Positions 16,901 to 24,990 of a stretch of DNA of 64,000 nucleotides are shown piece by piece. The stretch's first letter is position 1. Every line of letters starts with the position of its first letter. The DNA comes from an uncultured bacterium (GTDB lineage Bacteria > Elusimicrobiota > Elusimicrobia > Elusimicrobiales > Elusimicrobiaceae). Under the pieces are notes generated by a model. The model was not told the DNA's origin and ran no database searches. It saw nothing but the letters and a program-made list of their open reading frames with translations. The position numbers were made by a program, and so were the translations under genes. The stretch lies in contig CASEVY010000006.1 in NCBI GenBank assembly GCA_949291515.1, positions 1 through 64,000 on the forward strand, in the 5' to 3' direction.

Positions 16901-18871
16901 GGCGGTTGGTTTACCAACTCTTTCGCCGGGAAGAAGAGCTTATTCCCGGGTACCGGAACGGTGTTCGTAAAAGAAGGCGAACTGCTGAGGCCGACTTCGA
17001 TAAAACTTTCCACGCAAAAACCTTTCGACGGAATACAGCTTATAGTAAACGAGAACAATACCCTTTCCCTGCTTGGCAGAAGCGGCAGCGGCGCAATGAG
17101 GGGTTTGGACGTTCCGTTCTCATTGTCTTTGCCTAAAGGCGAGTTGGATAATTTCCTCAAATATGCGGTTAACGGCAATTTCAATAATCCGTTTAATCTC
17201 TCGCTTACCGGCGCGAGGAATAAACTCAATACTTTGTTTGCGGTACAGTTCTTGTCTTTAAGCGCGGCGTCGACCAGCTTGGTGGGTCCGTTAAGACAAA
17301 ACTATCCCGACATATCCAATACCGAAGTTGCGTTAATATCGATAGTATTGCCTTATGCGTCGAGCTTCCTCTCTCCGTTCTGGGCTCCGTTTGTTAAGAG
17401 ATACGGCTCCGCGAATATGGTTAAGGCGAGTTTGGGGTTGGCGGGTCTTTCTCTTACGTTGCCTATGTTCTCCGGTTTCCACGGATTTGGCGACGTAAAT
17501 TATATGAACCCGAATAAACCCTCCATCGCTCCGCTTCTTATCAGCGGTACTTTGATAGGTTTGTCTTCTTCGATAACCAGAGCGTCGTTTAACCCTCTTA
17601 TGGATAAAATGGGCGGCGGCGCGGGCCTGCTGAAAGGTATGGCTTTCAAGAATTTAAGCTCCTTTGCGATGTTGGCGCCTTCCTTGGGTGCGGCTTTGTG
17701 GGATGCGGCCGATCCCAGGTATTATACGGACGCAAACGGCAATTTCCTTTTGAATGACAAAGGCGAAAAGATATTGCATTCCCATACCGACTTCTCGCTC
17801 TACAATCCGTTGTTGCTGGCTATTACCGGCGGCGTATTCCTGGCGTTCCAATCGGCTCGTATGCCGGCCCAGATAGGCAGGGTCAAAGGTTATACGATGT
17901 CGCAGTTTGCCAGGGGCGTAAACGGTACAAATATGTTTGCCAGAGGATTTAACAGCGTTTACAGACCCGTTGCGGGCACACTGGCCGAAACCTGGAATGC
18001 GACTAAAGTTCTGGGCAAAAAAGGCGTTTGGCCGATAGCTTTGGCCTCGACAGCGGCTTTGGGCGTGGAGTCTTCGCTGCTTTACAACTACAGCCAAACA
18101 GAGTCCAACAGATATACGGGCAACTATATTTCCAATGAAGCGGTTAAACCCGTAATAGCCACTTTGGCTTTGACGATACCGCCATTCTTGGTGAGGCTCG
18201 AATCCAAGCCTATACTTAGACTCTTTGGCGGAGCGGATAACCCCGCTACCTACAAACGGCTTATAGGTGCGTCCTTGGGTGCGGCGGCGGCCGGTACGGC
18301 GTTATTGGCTACTGAGGATAATATGGCGACATTTATACCCGGTATGGCTTTGGTGGGTATGGGTTTTGCCAATACGACTAACGGCCTTTTGAAGATAGGC
18401 GAATATAATCTTAAGGCCGCTAAGGCTACTTCCAGTATGCTTACCGGCTATAAGGTAGCCTATCCAGGCGTGCATATAGGTATGGCGATATTCCCCAAAA
18501 TGTTCAGCAGTGCGGCCGATGAAGATTTGAAGAACAATCCCGATATGGAAAAATATGAGGCCCTGCAGAATAATATATGGATACCCGCTTTGACTTTGGG
18601 CGGCTCGGCTTTCTTCTACGGGCTTGGATCGGGTTTCTTCAAGTTTAACTCTTTACCTAAGCCTTCGCTTAAGATACCTACGGGATTGCCTGCTCTTACA
18701 AGGTTCACTATAGGCACTCCTTCGGCTATGATGCAAGATTGGAGAGACAACGGTCTGTTCCTCAATAAAAATTTGGGAACCGTTGAAGGGACAACCCCCT
18801 CCTCCGAGTTAAAAGATACATTGAATGACGAGGCCGAAGAGTCTGCGGAAACGCCCGCGGCCGAAGAATAA
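13979..18871 (+). CDS. Giant secreted-solenoid/MFS-like membrane protein, copy 1
   Basis: 1630 residues; I know of no named family with this architecture. A signal peptide ends near residue 33 (LYAQS). Then come a charged coiled-coil region (about 100-220), helical repeats (about 220-560), a hydrophobic segment (VLDIGILVWCAWDLAKLA, about 605), a beta-rich region (about 700-1070) and an MFS-like region of about 12 hydrophobic helices (about 1080-1555). A degenerate motif A is seen as APFVKRYGSANM after the second helix. The acidic tail ends EESAETPAAEE. Copy 2 downstream matches it along most of its length, best in the membrane part (AVQFLSLSAAST, LVGPLRQNYP). The ATG at 13979 has GGTGA eight bases upstream, conserved in copy 2; the upstream TTG at 13955 is rejected. 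A periplasmic sensor or scaffold fused to a transporter-like anchor is conceivable, but function is unknown. Confidence 0.85.
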   Translation: MNKKIMSASMKMLSLTLSAVLIFESSAPLYAQSKIRYEGDKRTIYFKSDKLLDRKLEMVAPADNTRVAQRPFFRPAQMDNPAWKKAEGIKFELLFGSQMGSSKGKTSESVSSEPLNYKQFYAEYAKDVNSQADKYKKDNENFKKQALLEMNLQAEKYALSGEYSEADIAAWKEQEKKNIDQWLKNAQAEMEKVRHAELSKAESRFKEYQAAIESETDAYNKEIFYTVQGKIRELFALYKSNPGADAGIAPILLETVPLFIPMTYNGEKLLNQEQENVIFDLALKQLDRPITLQTKNVNQYISAITVVANLGKVGDGGSTAIKRMVFSSVEAPQFHAYLLLTAVSALLALKDYGTIRDILNYFNQKESVFETVDFLSVANWVDYFQTINGKYLGNMSSLAQYQLEDGTIANAYTDIALMLAEEGSPQALELLKNFGVDKCVMTLDFAFNLKDHFSPRCGGIKPFVAGALMSGKAGAEKYSGPFLSKRVGQQEFTSDGRVRTITSDEVNRISSAINTNMSRFQAGLKESGISANAYLALNLINESLGDIGVGQESFIDTAMLKQYKSEISNTMLGKGAIVDDARRSSKESGQTIYKYAKITGNVLDIGILVWCAWDLAKLARGIYSLGRGAYSAFRLSRIGTPAQRMAYITNHLPHLRKYSSVGKAMTRFSARVKNGIEPVVMAQRSLYTSAPLPKIMGVGSEGTTVAKTLATASFDAAKGGYVINAAEAYKSSAGQPGRVLDIVNTRKALDAGTASAQEAFANRGFFEKYRGYRGYLSDATKEAFNAGKFDSYSLSAGIDFSNDISLARNVKWRAPVTSTNVNYLARPLGTSALPGTLELHHRSAVGLDAEPLPVNITIEKKIPTIKSNEVTNVLLTGEDDVMLSITKQQKLPFYYRWMSKAADSKLMPQSWSNGIERWVSNWRAEKEFKLVDPDFFKIGIDNESFANLAKMSYAGSTPLNLKFMGERTGFAGKLGGWFTNSFAGKKSLFPGTGTVFVKEGELLRPTSIKLSTQKPFDGIQLIVNENNTLSLLGRSGSGAMRGLDVPFSLSLPKGELDNFLKYAVNGNFNNPFNLSLTGARNKLNTLFAVQFLSLSAASTSLVGPLRQNYPDISNTEVALISIVLPYASSFLSPFWAPFVKRYGSANMVKASLGLAGLSLTLPMFSGFHGFGDVNYMNPNKPSIAPLLISGTLIGLSSSITRASFNPLMDKMGGGAGLLKGMAFKNLSSFAMLAPSLGAALWDAADPRYYTDANGNFLLNDKGEKILHSHTDFSLYNPLLLAITGGVFLAFQSARMPAQIGRVKGYTMSQFARGVNGTNMFARGFNSVYRPVAGTLAETWNATKVLGKKGVWPIALASTAALGVESSLLYNYSQTESNRYTGNYISNEAVKPVIATLALTIPPFLVRLESKPILRLFGGADNPATYKRLIGASLGAAAAGTALLATEDNMATFIPGMALVGMGFANTTNGLLKIGEYNLKAAKATSSMLTGYKVAYPGVHIGMAIFPKMFSSAADEDLKNNPDMEKYEALQNNIWIPALTLGGSAFFYGLGSGFFKFNSLPKPSLKIPTGLPALTRFTIGTPSAMMQDWRDNGLFLNKNLGTVEGTTPSSELKDTLNDEAEESAETPAAEE

Positions 18872-18900
18872 AATTGTAAGCTGCATACCAAGAAGTTTTA

Positions 18901-18934
18901 AAAATTCCCCGGCTAATACCGGGGAATTTTTTGT
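18901..18934 (+). terminator. Terminator of giant gene copy 1
   Basis: AAAATTCCCCGG pairs with CCGGGGAATTTTTT around CTAATA, 30 bases after the stop. Confidence 0.9.
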
Positions 18935-18983
18935 GAGGCTATCATATCGCTTGGGCCCGCTTTTGGAAGATATTGCTAATATG

Positions 18984-19029
18984 GAAAATATATTTTGACA
19001 ATGATTGTATCATTTCAAAATATATTTTC
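18984..19029. repeat. Long AT-rich inverted repeat between the two giant genes
   Basis: GAAAATATATTTTGA (18984-18998) is perfectly inverted at 19015-19029. The 16-base centre holds a second dyad, AATGAT-TGT-ATCATT, so almost the whole 46 bases folds back on itself. It lies after the copy 1 terminator and about 90 bases ahead of the copy 2 operator. There is no T run as in a terminator. It could be a protein-binding site, a cruciform or a remnant of a small mobile repeat. No gene is seen in the 18872-19236 gap. Confidence 0.7.
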
Positions 19030-19117
19030 TTTTTTCCGCAAAGCCGCAAAATGGCATATTTGCAAAAAACGGTTTGTGAAAGTATAGAGGGCGCCGATAG
19101 TATATTATCGCCTCGGT

Positions 19118-19185
19118 TGGGCCTTAAGTCCTAATTGTCAATGGGTCCAAATTCTCTTGTGTCAAGTCTTGCTTGCTGATATAAT
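19118..19185 (+). promoter_or_regulatory. Promoter with degenerate dyad operator, second giant gene
   Basis: TGGGCCTTAAGTCCTA (19118-19133) is the counterpart of the copy 1 dyad. It is followed exactly 23 bases later by TTGTGT (-35, 19157-19162), a 17-base spacer and TATAAT (-10, 19180-19185) with an extended TGn. TGGG and CTCTT are conserved at the same offsets as in the copy 1 promoter. Confidence 0.75.
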
Positions 19186-19236
19186 GATAGTAAGGAGTAG
19201 AAGGTTTTATTGTTTTTTAAAACGGTGATAATTATT

Positions 19237-22200
19237 ATGAATAAACATATATATGTTATTAGCAAAAAATCAATATCGATGATATTATCCGGGGTGTTGC
19301 TTTTCCAATGCAGCGTTCCGGCGATGGCATTAGAATATAATGCTTTAGCGCAGAGCTCAGAGGCTCTTGAACTTGACGCTAAAATAGACGGCGCTTATAT
19401 TAAAGAGAATACTTCCGCCGGCCAATATGACGCCGTAATTAAGCAAGAAGTCGCCAAGCAGAAAGAGATAATAAAACCTTTGGCCAACAAATTGGCCGCA
19501 TATAGAAAAGCCGGTGATGTAAAATATAAGAATAATCAATTGAAGTCAGCGACATATGCAGGCCTTGCCGGAGTAAACACCATTGGCAAATTGAACTATG
19601 AATTGAAAAGATTTTTAGCCGGGTTTTATGCTCAGCGTTCCATAATGCCGTTTAAGGAATTTAAAAAACAATACGACAAATATATATCGCAAGAGGCCGA
19701 AAAATACGCTAAAGAAAACAACTACACCTCTCCCGCTCCTTTTAAGACCCGCGGCGGTGCGATAGTGGCTGAAATTGAAAGACTCTATCCCGCCAAAACG
19801 ATGTATAACGATTATGTAAAAATAGCGAAGAAAGAACTGAACTGGTATAAAGCGAACAAGAGCAAACTGGACGAAGCCGCATACCAAGTGCTTAGAGAAT
19901 ACGTAAAGGCTTTTGGCGTAAATATGGACTATGAAGCCGCTCGTATATTGTTAAATTTGAAGATAAACAATAAAGATGTCGTCACCGTTGCCGAAAAACA
20001 AGAACTTTACATATATGTAACAAACAGAATAAAAGAATTGGACATCAAATCCGTATTTGACATAACGGTTTTAAACAGCAATAAGAAGGCAAAAGCGAAG
20101 GTTGCCGGCAAGATGCTCCAAGATACGATAGAGTTGATAATGTTGGGAGCGTATGTTGCGCCCTATAACGATACGGCTTATGCCGACGCGGTAGTATCTT
20201 TGATAAACAAGAGCAACGATACGGCGGCGTTTCCGCATCTTCTCAATGCCGGTTTTTCGGCTTTATTGGCAACGAAACGCTATGACAAATTAAATACGCT
20301 TTTGGCGCAATATACTGATATGGAAGCCAAGGGCGCCTCTTTCGTAGACGCGCTTTCCTTCCAGTTTATAGTTGATTCCATAAATGAAGTTCAAGGCAGA
20401 TATTTACGCGGACGCGCTTCCAAAGCCGCGCAATATAGCACTCAATACGGATACGGCAACGCTTTTGAAGATATCGCAAAACTTTTGGCTGATGAAGGCT
20501 CTCCAAAGAGTTTGGCTTTGTTAAAGAAATACGGGGCGGAGAACAATGGCGCGATAACGCCGTTTTTGGCTGGCGCCGTATTAAGCGGCAAATCGGGAGC
20601 CGCGCCTACCCTTGCGGCCCAGAAGGCTGGGTTGTCGCCGGACGCGTTTTTGGCATTGAAGCTAGCCAATGCCAGTATGGCAGATTTGACGGCTACGCAA
20701 GAAAGCGATTTGGATAAGGCATTATTGCTAAAATATCCTGAGATAAAGTCCCATTTGGGCGAAGGCGCCATAATAAATGAAGCCCGTAAAAAATCAAAGG
20801 CAAATTCCCGTTTGTTTTATGACTATGCTAGCAAAGCCGCCACAGCTGGCGACATAGCTTTTATGGTATGGGCTACATTCGATTTGGTAAGACTTGCCGG
20901 AAAAGCCGTCTCTTTGGGCAAAGCAACTTATACCGCAATTCAGCTTTCTAAAATTACCAATCCCGCGGTAAGGGCGAGCAAAGTTTTGGGCAATATGTCC
21001 AAGATAAGGCCTTATGTTTCCGCGAGGCTTGCGCTTAGAGGTTTTTCAGGTCGTGTTAAAGGCGCGATGGCAGGCGTTGTTTTGGGCCAAAGGCATTTAT
21101 ATACTTCAGAGGCTTTGCCAATGGTAGCTGGCGGCGGCAGCGCGAATACGACAGTGGCCAAGGCTTTGGCTACCACCTCTTTTGATGCCGGCAAAGGCGG
21201 TTTGGCGATAGATAAGGCCGCCGCATATAGGGCTTCCGCCGATACTCCAAACAGGGTTTTGGATATAATGAATACTCAGAGAACTTTAGACGTCGCCAAT
21301 GCCAACGCGACGGAGAAATTCTTTGCCAAAAGTTTCTTTGAGAAATATAAAAGGTATCCCAACATATTGGCGAAAGAAACCAGGAACGCTTTCCGCGAAA
21401 GCAAGTTTAGGGGCCGCAATTTTGAAGCGGGAATGGATTTCGGATATAACTTGAAGAGTTTTGTTCCCGGAATACAAACCCCAGAAAGATCTTCCGCGAT
21501 GGCCCATATAAATTGGCTTTCCAGGCCGTTGGGTACGACCGCTAAAACTTCCGGCTCTTTGGAGCTTTTCTACAGAAGCACCGCGGCAGAAGATCCTACG
21601 CCGCTGCCGGTAAACATAACTTTAGGCGGGAAGAAAATCCCCAACATTAAAGCCGATAAAGTCAGCAATGTGTTGTTGACGGGCAAAGAAAATGCGGCTT
21701 TCAAGTTGTCTTTCGAGCATGAAAATGTTCTTGTCAATCCTACCTTCTTCAAAGTCGGCTTGGATAATGAGAACTTTGCCAATTTGGCCAGACTTACGGT
21801 TGGCGGAACGCAGGAACTTAAGATAAAATTCCTGGCGGAGCATACGAGCCCTTGGGCTAAAGTTAAGAACTGGACCTTGGACTTGTTTAGAAATAAGGAA
21901 AAATTATTCTCAGGTACCGGCACCGTTTGGATAAAAGAAGGAACGACCTTAAAAGCTACGCCCATAAAACTTTCCACCCCCAAAGATTTCAACGGCGTAA
22001 AAGTGGTAATTAACGAAAACAACAATATCGTTTTGCGCGGAAGGAATAAGCTCGGCGTGCCTACCACTTTTGATTATCCTTATTCCTTCTCCATACCGAA
22101 GGGTGAACTTTCCCACTTTACGCAATATGCCAAATTGGGTAATTTTAATAATCCTCTTAACATCACGCTTAACGGCGCAAGAGACAAGGTAAATACTTTG

Positions 22201-23925
22201 TATGCCGTACAGTTCCTTTCGCTTAGCGCGGCGTCTACTGGTCTTATCGGGCCTTTAAGACAGAACTATCCGGAGATGAGCAATACTCAGGAATCTTTGA
22301 TAACCGTAGCTTTGCCTTATCTTCCCAGCTTCTTGTCTCCGTTCTGGGCGCCTTTCGTCAAGAGATTCGGTTCCGCAAATATGATGAAAGTGAGCTTGGG
22401 TCTTGCGGCCGGTTCTTTGGCGCTGTCTACCGCGACCGGATTTGGCGGTTGGAGCGACGCCAACATCTACAATTTGGACAAACCGTCCTTGACACCGCTT
22501 CTTTTCAGCGCCGGATTTATAGGCTTGTCTTCTTCTCTGACTAGAGCCGCGTTTAACCCGCTGATGAAAGAAATGGGCGGCGGCGGCGGATTGCTCAGAG
22601 GTATGATGTATAAGAATTTAAGCTCTTTTGCAATGCTTTTGCCACCTGCGGTTTTCACGATTTGGGACGCTGTTGATACCCGCTACTATACCGATACCGG
22701 TAAATTGGACGGCAATCCTATCGTATTCCAAGGCGAGAACGTTTACGGGACGGACGGTTCTCTTGTAATTGCAAAAGGTCAACCTATCGTTGACAAAGAC
22801 GGTTTGCCTTTAAAACACAGTCATGTCGACTTCTCGATATCCAATCCGGTGCTTTTGGGTATAACCGCTGCCATTTTGTATAAATTCCATACGGCTCGTA
22901 TGTCCAGGCAGATCGGTGCGGTTCCTGACTATAAACTTGGCCAATCGATAAAGCCTTTGGCAGGCAATTCCAAATTCATGTATTATTTCAACAATAACTT
23001 CTACAGACCTACTTTCGGCGTGTTGAAAGAAAGCGTGAATTCCACAAAGGTAATGTTCAGAAAAGAAGTGTGGCCTATAACGGCGGCTGGCTTTGGCGCC
23101 TTGGGCGTGGAGGCTTCGCTATTCAACAAGTACAGCCAGAACGAAGCCAACAATTATCTTACTGACGCGCATTTCTTGGGAATAAATGTGGGAGATCCGG
23201 TTCTCAGGCCTATAGCCGCAACTTTCTTGCTGGCGGTGCCGCAATTCTGGGTCAGATATAAATCCAAACCTTTGATTGCCAAACTCGGCGGAGAGGCCAA
23301 CCCTCTTACTTATAAGAAACTCATTGCATTGTCTTTGGGCTCGGCGGCTGCCGGTACGGCGCTGTTGGCGACGGAAGATAACTTCTGGACTTTTGCGGCT
23401 GGTATGTCGTTGCTGGGTATGGGTTTTGCCAATACGACTAACGGCTTCCTGATGATTGGCGAAAACAACCTTAAACGCGCAAAAGTGGCGGAGAGTGTTC
23501 TTACGGATTGGAAAGTGGCCTATCCTGCGGTACATGTCGGTATGTCTTTAATACCGTTGGCGCACAACTATGTTTCCGATAAGGAAGTAGAAAAGAATCC
23601 CGAAGGCGTCACAAAACTGCAGGCTATGCAGAACAATATTTGGATACCTGCCGCGGTATTGGGCGGTACGGGTTTGGGATTCCTTAAGGGTGCGGACCTG
23701 ATAAAAGCCGGCCGCGTAGCCAATATGTTTACCCCGATTAAACACGGTGCGGCGATGAGTGTTCCCTACTTTATGCTGGACAGGTGGAACCACGAGTTGT
23801 TCAAACCGAACTTTACGCCTAATTTCGCTCAGCCTAATTTCGATTTCAAACCTTTGGGCGTACCGGCTTATAATTTGAACACGATAAATACTTCTTCCTT
23901 AGAAGTGGAAGGCATCGAAAAATAA
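19237..23925 (+). CDS. Giant secreted-solenoid/MFS-like membrane protein, copy 2
   Basis: 1562 residues, tandem paralogue of the gene just upstream. The signal peptide ends near residue 33 (VPAMALEY). Helical, Lys/Glu-rich repeats follow to about 510, then a hydrophobic segment (GDIAFMVWATFDLVRLAG, about 540), a beta-rich region to about 980 (NVLLTGKENAAFKLSF, GTGTVWIKEGTTLKATP) and an MFS-like domain of about 12 helices (about 982-1490). Conserved blocks shared with copy 1 include QRHLYTSEALP, SFDAGKGG, NPLMKEMGGGGGL, KNLSSFAML and GMGFANTTNG. The N-terminal half is more diverged than the membrane half, which suggests the solenoid changes faster. The ATG at 19237 has GGTGA with the same spacing as in copy 1. 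Function is unknown; retention of both copies next to each other argues for distinct roles. Confidence 0.85.
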   Translation: MNKHIYVISKKSISMILSGVLLFQCSVPAMALEYNALAQSSEALELDAKIDGAYIKENTSAGQYDAVIKQEVAKQKEIIKPLANKLAAYRKAGDVKYKNNQLKSATYAGLAGVNTIGKLNYELKRFLAGFYAQRSIMPFKEFKKQYDKYISQEAEKYAKENNYTSPAPFKTRGGAIVAEIERLYPAKTMYNDYVKIAKKELNWYKANKSKLDEAAYQVLREYVKAFGVNMDYEAARILLNLKINNKDVVTVAEKQELYIYVTNRIKELDIKSVFDITVLNSNKKAKAKVAGKMLQDTIELIMLGAYVAPYNDTAYADAVVSLINKSNDTAAFPHLLNAGFSALLATKRYDKLNTLLAQYTDMEAKGASFVDALSFQFIVDSINEVQGRYLRGRASKAAQYSTQYGYGNAFEDIAKLLADEGSPKSLALLKKYGAENNGAITPFLAGAVLSGKSGAAPTLAAQKAGLSPDAFLALKLANASMADLTATQESDLDKALLLKYPEIKSHLGEGAIINEARKKSKANSRLFYDYASKAATAGDIAFMVWATFDLVRLAGKAVSLGKATYTAIQLSKITNPAVRASKVLGNMSKIRPYVSARLALRGFSGRVKGAMAGVVLGQRHLYTSEALPMVAGGGSANTTVAKALATTSFDAGKGGLAIDKAAAYRASADTPNRVLDIMNTQRTLDVANANATEKFFAKSFFEKYKRYPNILAKETRNAFRESKFRGRNFEAGMDFGYNLKSFVPGIQTPERSSAMAHINWLSRPLGTTAKTSGSLELFYRSTAAEDPTPLPVNITLGGKKIPNIKADKVSNVLLTGKENAAFKLSFEHENVLVNPTFFKVGLDNENFANLARLTVGGTQELKIKFLAEHTSPWAKVKNWTLDLFRNKEKLFSGTGTVWIKEGTTLKATPIKLSTPKDFNGVKVVINENNNIVLRGRNKLGVPTTFDYPYSFSIPKGELSHFTQYAKLGNFNNPLNITLNGARDKVNTLYAVQFLSLSAASTGLIGPLRQNYPEMSNTQESLITVALPYLPSFLSPFWAPFVKRFGSANMMKVSLGLAAGSLALSTATGFGGWSDANIYNLDKPSLTPLLFSAGFIGLSSSLTRAAFNPLMKEMGGGGGLLRGMMYKNLSSFAMLLPPAVFTIWDAVDTRYYTDTGKLDGNPIVFQGENVYGTDGSLVIAKGQPIVDKDGLPLKHSHVDFSISNPVLLGITAAILYKFHTARMSRQIGAVPDYKLGQSIKPLAGNSKFMYYFNNNFYRPTFGVLKESVNSTKVMFRKEVWPITAAGFGALGVEASLFNKYSQNEANNYLTDAHFLGINVGDPVLRPIAATFLLAVPQFWVRYKSKPLIAKLGGEANPLTYKKLIALSLGSAAAGTALLATEDNFWTFAAGMSLLGMGFANTTNGFLMIGENNLKRAKVAESVLTDWKVAYPAVHVGMSLIPLAHNYVSDKEVEKNPEGVTKLQAMQNNIWIPAAVLGGTGLGFLKGADLIKAGRVANMFTPIKHGAAMSVPYFMLDRWNHELFKPNFTPNFAQPNFDFKPLGVPAYNLNTINTSSLEVEGIEK

Positions 23926-23939
23926 GTTCTGTTAAAAGA

Positions 23940-23973
23940 TAAAAAGGGCTGCCGTAAAAGCAGCCCTTTTTTA
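23940..23973 (+). terminator. Terminator of giant gene copy 2
   Basis: AAAAAGGGCTGC and GCAGCCCTTTTTT around CGTAAAA, 15 bases after the stop. The remaining 24000-24230 DNA has no gene I can support. Confidence 0.92.
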
Positions 23974-24233
23974 TTTGATTTGGAACGGTATTGTTGTTGA
24001 TTTTTGGGGAAATATTGCTTAAAGGCGGTCCTCTTGGCGTGGGTTTTGTGCCGTTTGACGATTTTTTTGAATGTTGTCGCGCCATTGTGCAATTGATTTG
24101 CAGCGTCGGCATTGAATGTGCGGCATAAAGAACCGGGCATCAGTTTTTTATGGTTTAGTAAAATATCGTCAAACAAAACCGCTTCGGCGGTGTTTTTCCC
24201 CCTCAGCTTGCGGCCTTGGCGTGATTTATTTAA

Positions 24234-24239
24234 TATAAT
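24234..24239 (+). promoter_or_regulatory. Probable -10 box of the channel gene
   Basis: A perfect TATAAT 16 bases before the ATG at 24256, with AAGGGGG as ribosome site. No convincing -35 is visible. Confidence 0.45.
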
Positions 24240-24255
24240 TTAAGGGGGTAGCGTT

Positions 24256-24990
24256 ATGCTTAATTTATACAGAAGATTAAAAAAAAGTGCTTATGCCCTG
24301 CTTAATGCGGGCTGGTTCGTAAGTTTTATATTGGTATTGATATTTATCAATATACCGCTGTCCATTTTTTCGCTCTCGGGCAGTTTGACGCCCGATGACA
24401 TCATCGCGATAGAATTTTGCGATTTATTTATAACGATAGTATTTTCGATAGAATATGTTTTAAGGCTTTGGACGGCTGACTTGTCGCCTTATTATAAAGG
24501 CAGCCGCATTCGTTTTGCCCTGCGGCCCGAGATGATTATAGACTTTTTGGCGATAGTTCCTATGGTTTATATCAATATAAAGCCTTTAAGGGCGTTAAGA
24601 TTTCTAAGGTTATTTAGGATACTTAAACTGGTGGAGTATTCTCAGCCTTTAAAAATGATGGTAAAGGTAATTTATCAGAATATGGACTCTTTGGTAACGA
24701 CGGCTTTTGTTATGGGTTTTTTGCTTACGATAAACTCGTTTTTGATATATTACTTTGAACACGCCGCCCAGCCCGAGGTGTTTAAAAATATTTACGACGC
24801 CATTTGGTTTACCGCAATGACTTTCTGTCAGGCGGGAGCGGACATATCGGTAGTAACGCAGGCGGGCAAGCTGTTAAAGATATTGACGGCGTTTTCGGGA
24901 ATAATGCTTTTTGCGGTATATTCCGGTATATTCTCGTCGGGATTTATGAACGCGCGCAAAGCCGCGAGGGAGAAGAAAGAAAATGCCTGA
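24256..24990 (+). CDS. Voltage-gated-type ion channel with non-canonical selectivity filter
   Basis: 244 residues of the ion-transport (VIC) superfamily with six membrane helices: S1 (about 18-40), S2 (about 50-75), S3 (about 90-110), an S4 sensor (LRALRFLRLFRILK, about 118-131, basic residue every third position), S5 (about 150-172), a pore loop and S6 (about 212-235). In potassium channels the pore loop reads TVGYGD; here the aligned stretch is MTFCQAGADISVVTQAGKL, so the K+ filter is missing. The protein may conduct another ion, be non-selective or act only as a sensor. GGGGG precedes the ATG. The stop overlaps the start of the MFS gene by eight bases, so the pair is an operon. Confidence 0.85.
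   Translation: MLNLYRRLKKSAYALLNAGWFVSFILVLIFINIPLSIFSLSGSLTPDDIIAIEFCDLFITIVFSIEYVLRLWTADLSPYYKGSRIRFALRPEMIIDFLAIVPMVYINIKPLRALRFLRLFRILKLVEYSQPLKMMVKVIYQNMDSLVTTAFVMGFLLTINSFLIYYFEHAAQPEVFKNIYDAIWFTAMTFCQAGADISVVTQAGKLLKILTAFSGIMLFAVYSGIFSSGFMNARKAAREKKENA

Noticed and set aside
17654-18097. Long antisense frames within the giant genes
   Set aside because: Frames on the opposite strand arise from the regular codon use of the large proteins. None has a start context or a recognisable domain.
13979-23925. The tandem giant genes considered as one interrupted gene
   Set aside because: Each has its own promoter, ribosome site, signal peptide and terminator and a full set of domains.
23868-24176. 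102-codon minus-strand frame after the second giant gene
   Set aside because: It spans that gene's terminator and last codons, has no ribosome site, and its composition looks like read-through of non-coding DNA.
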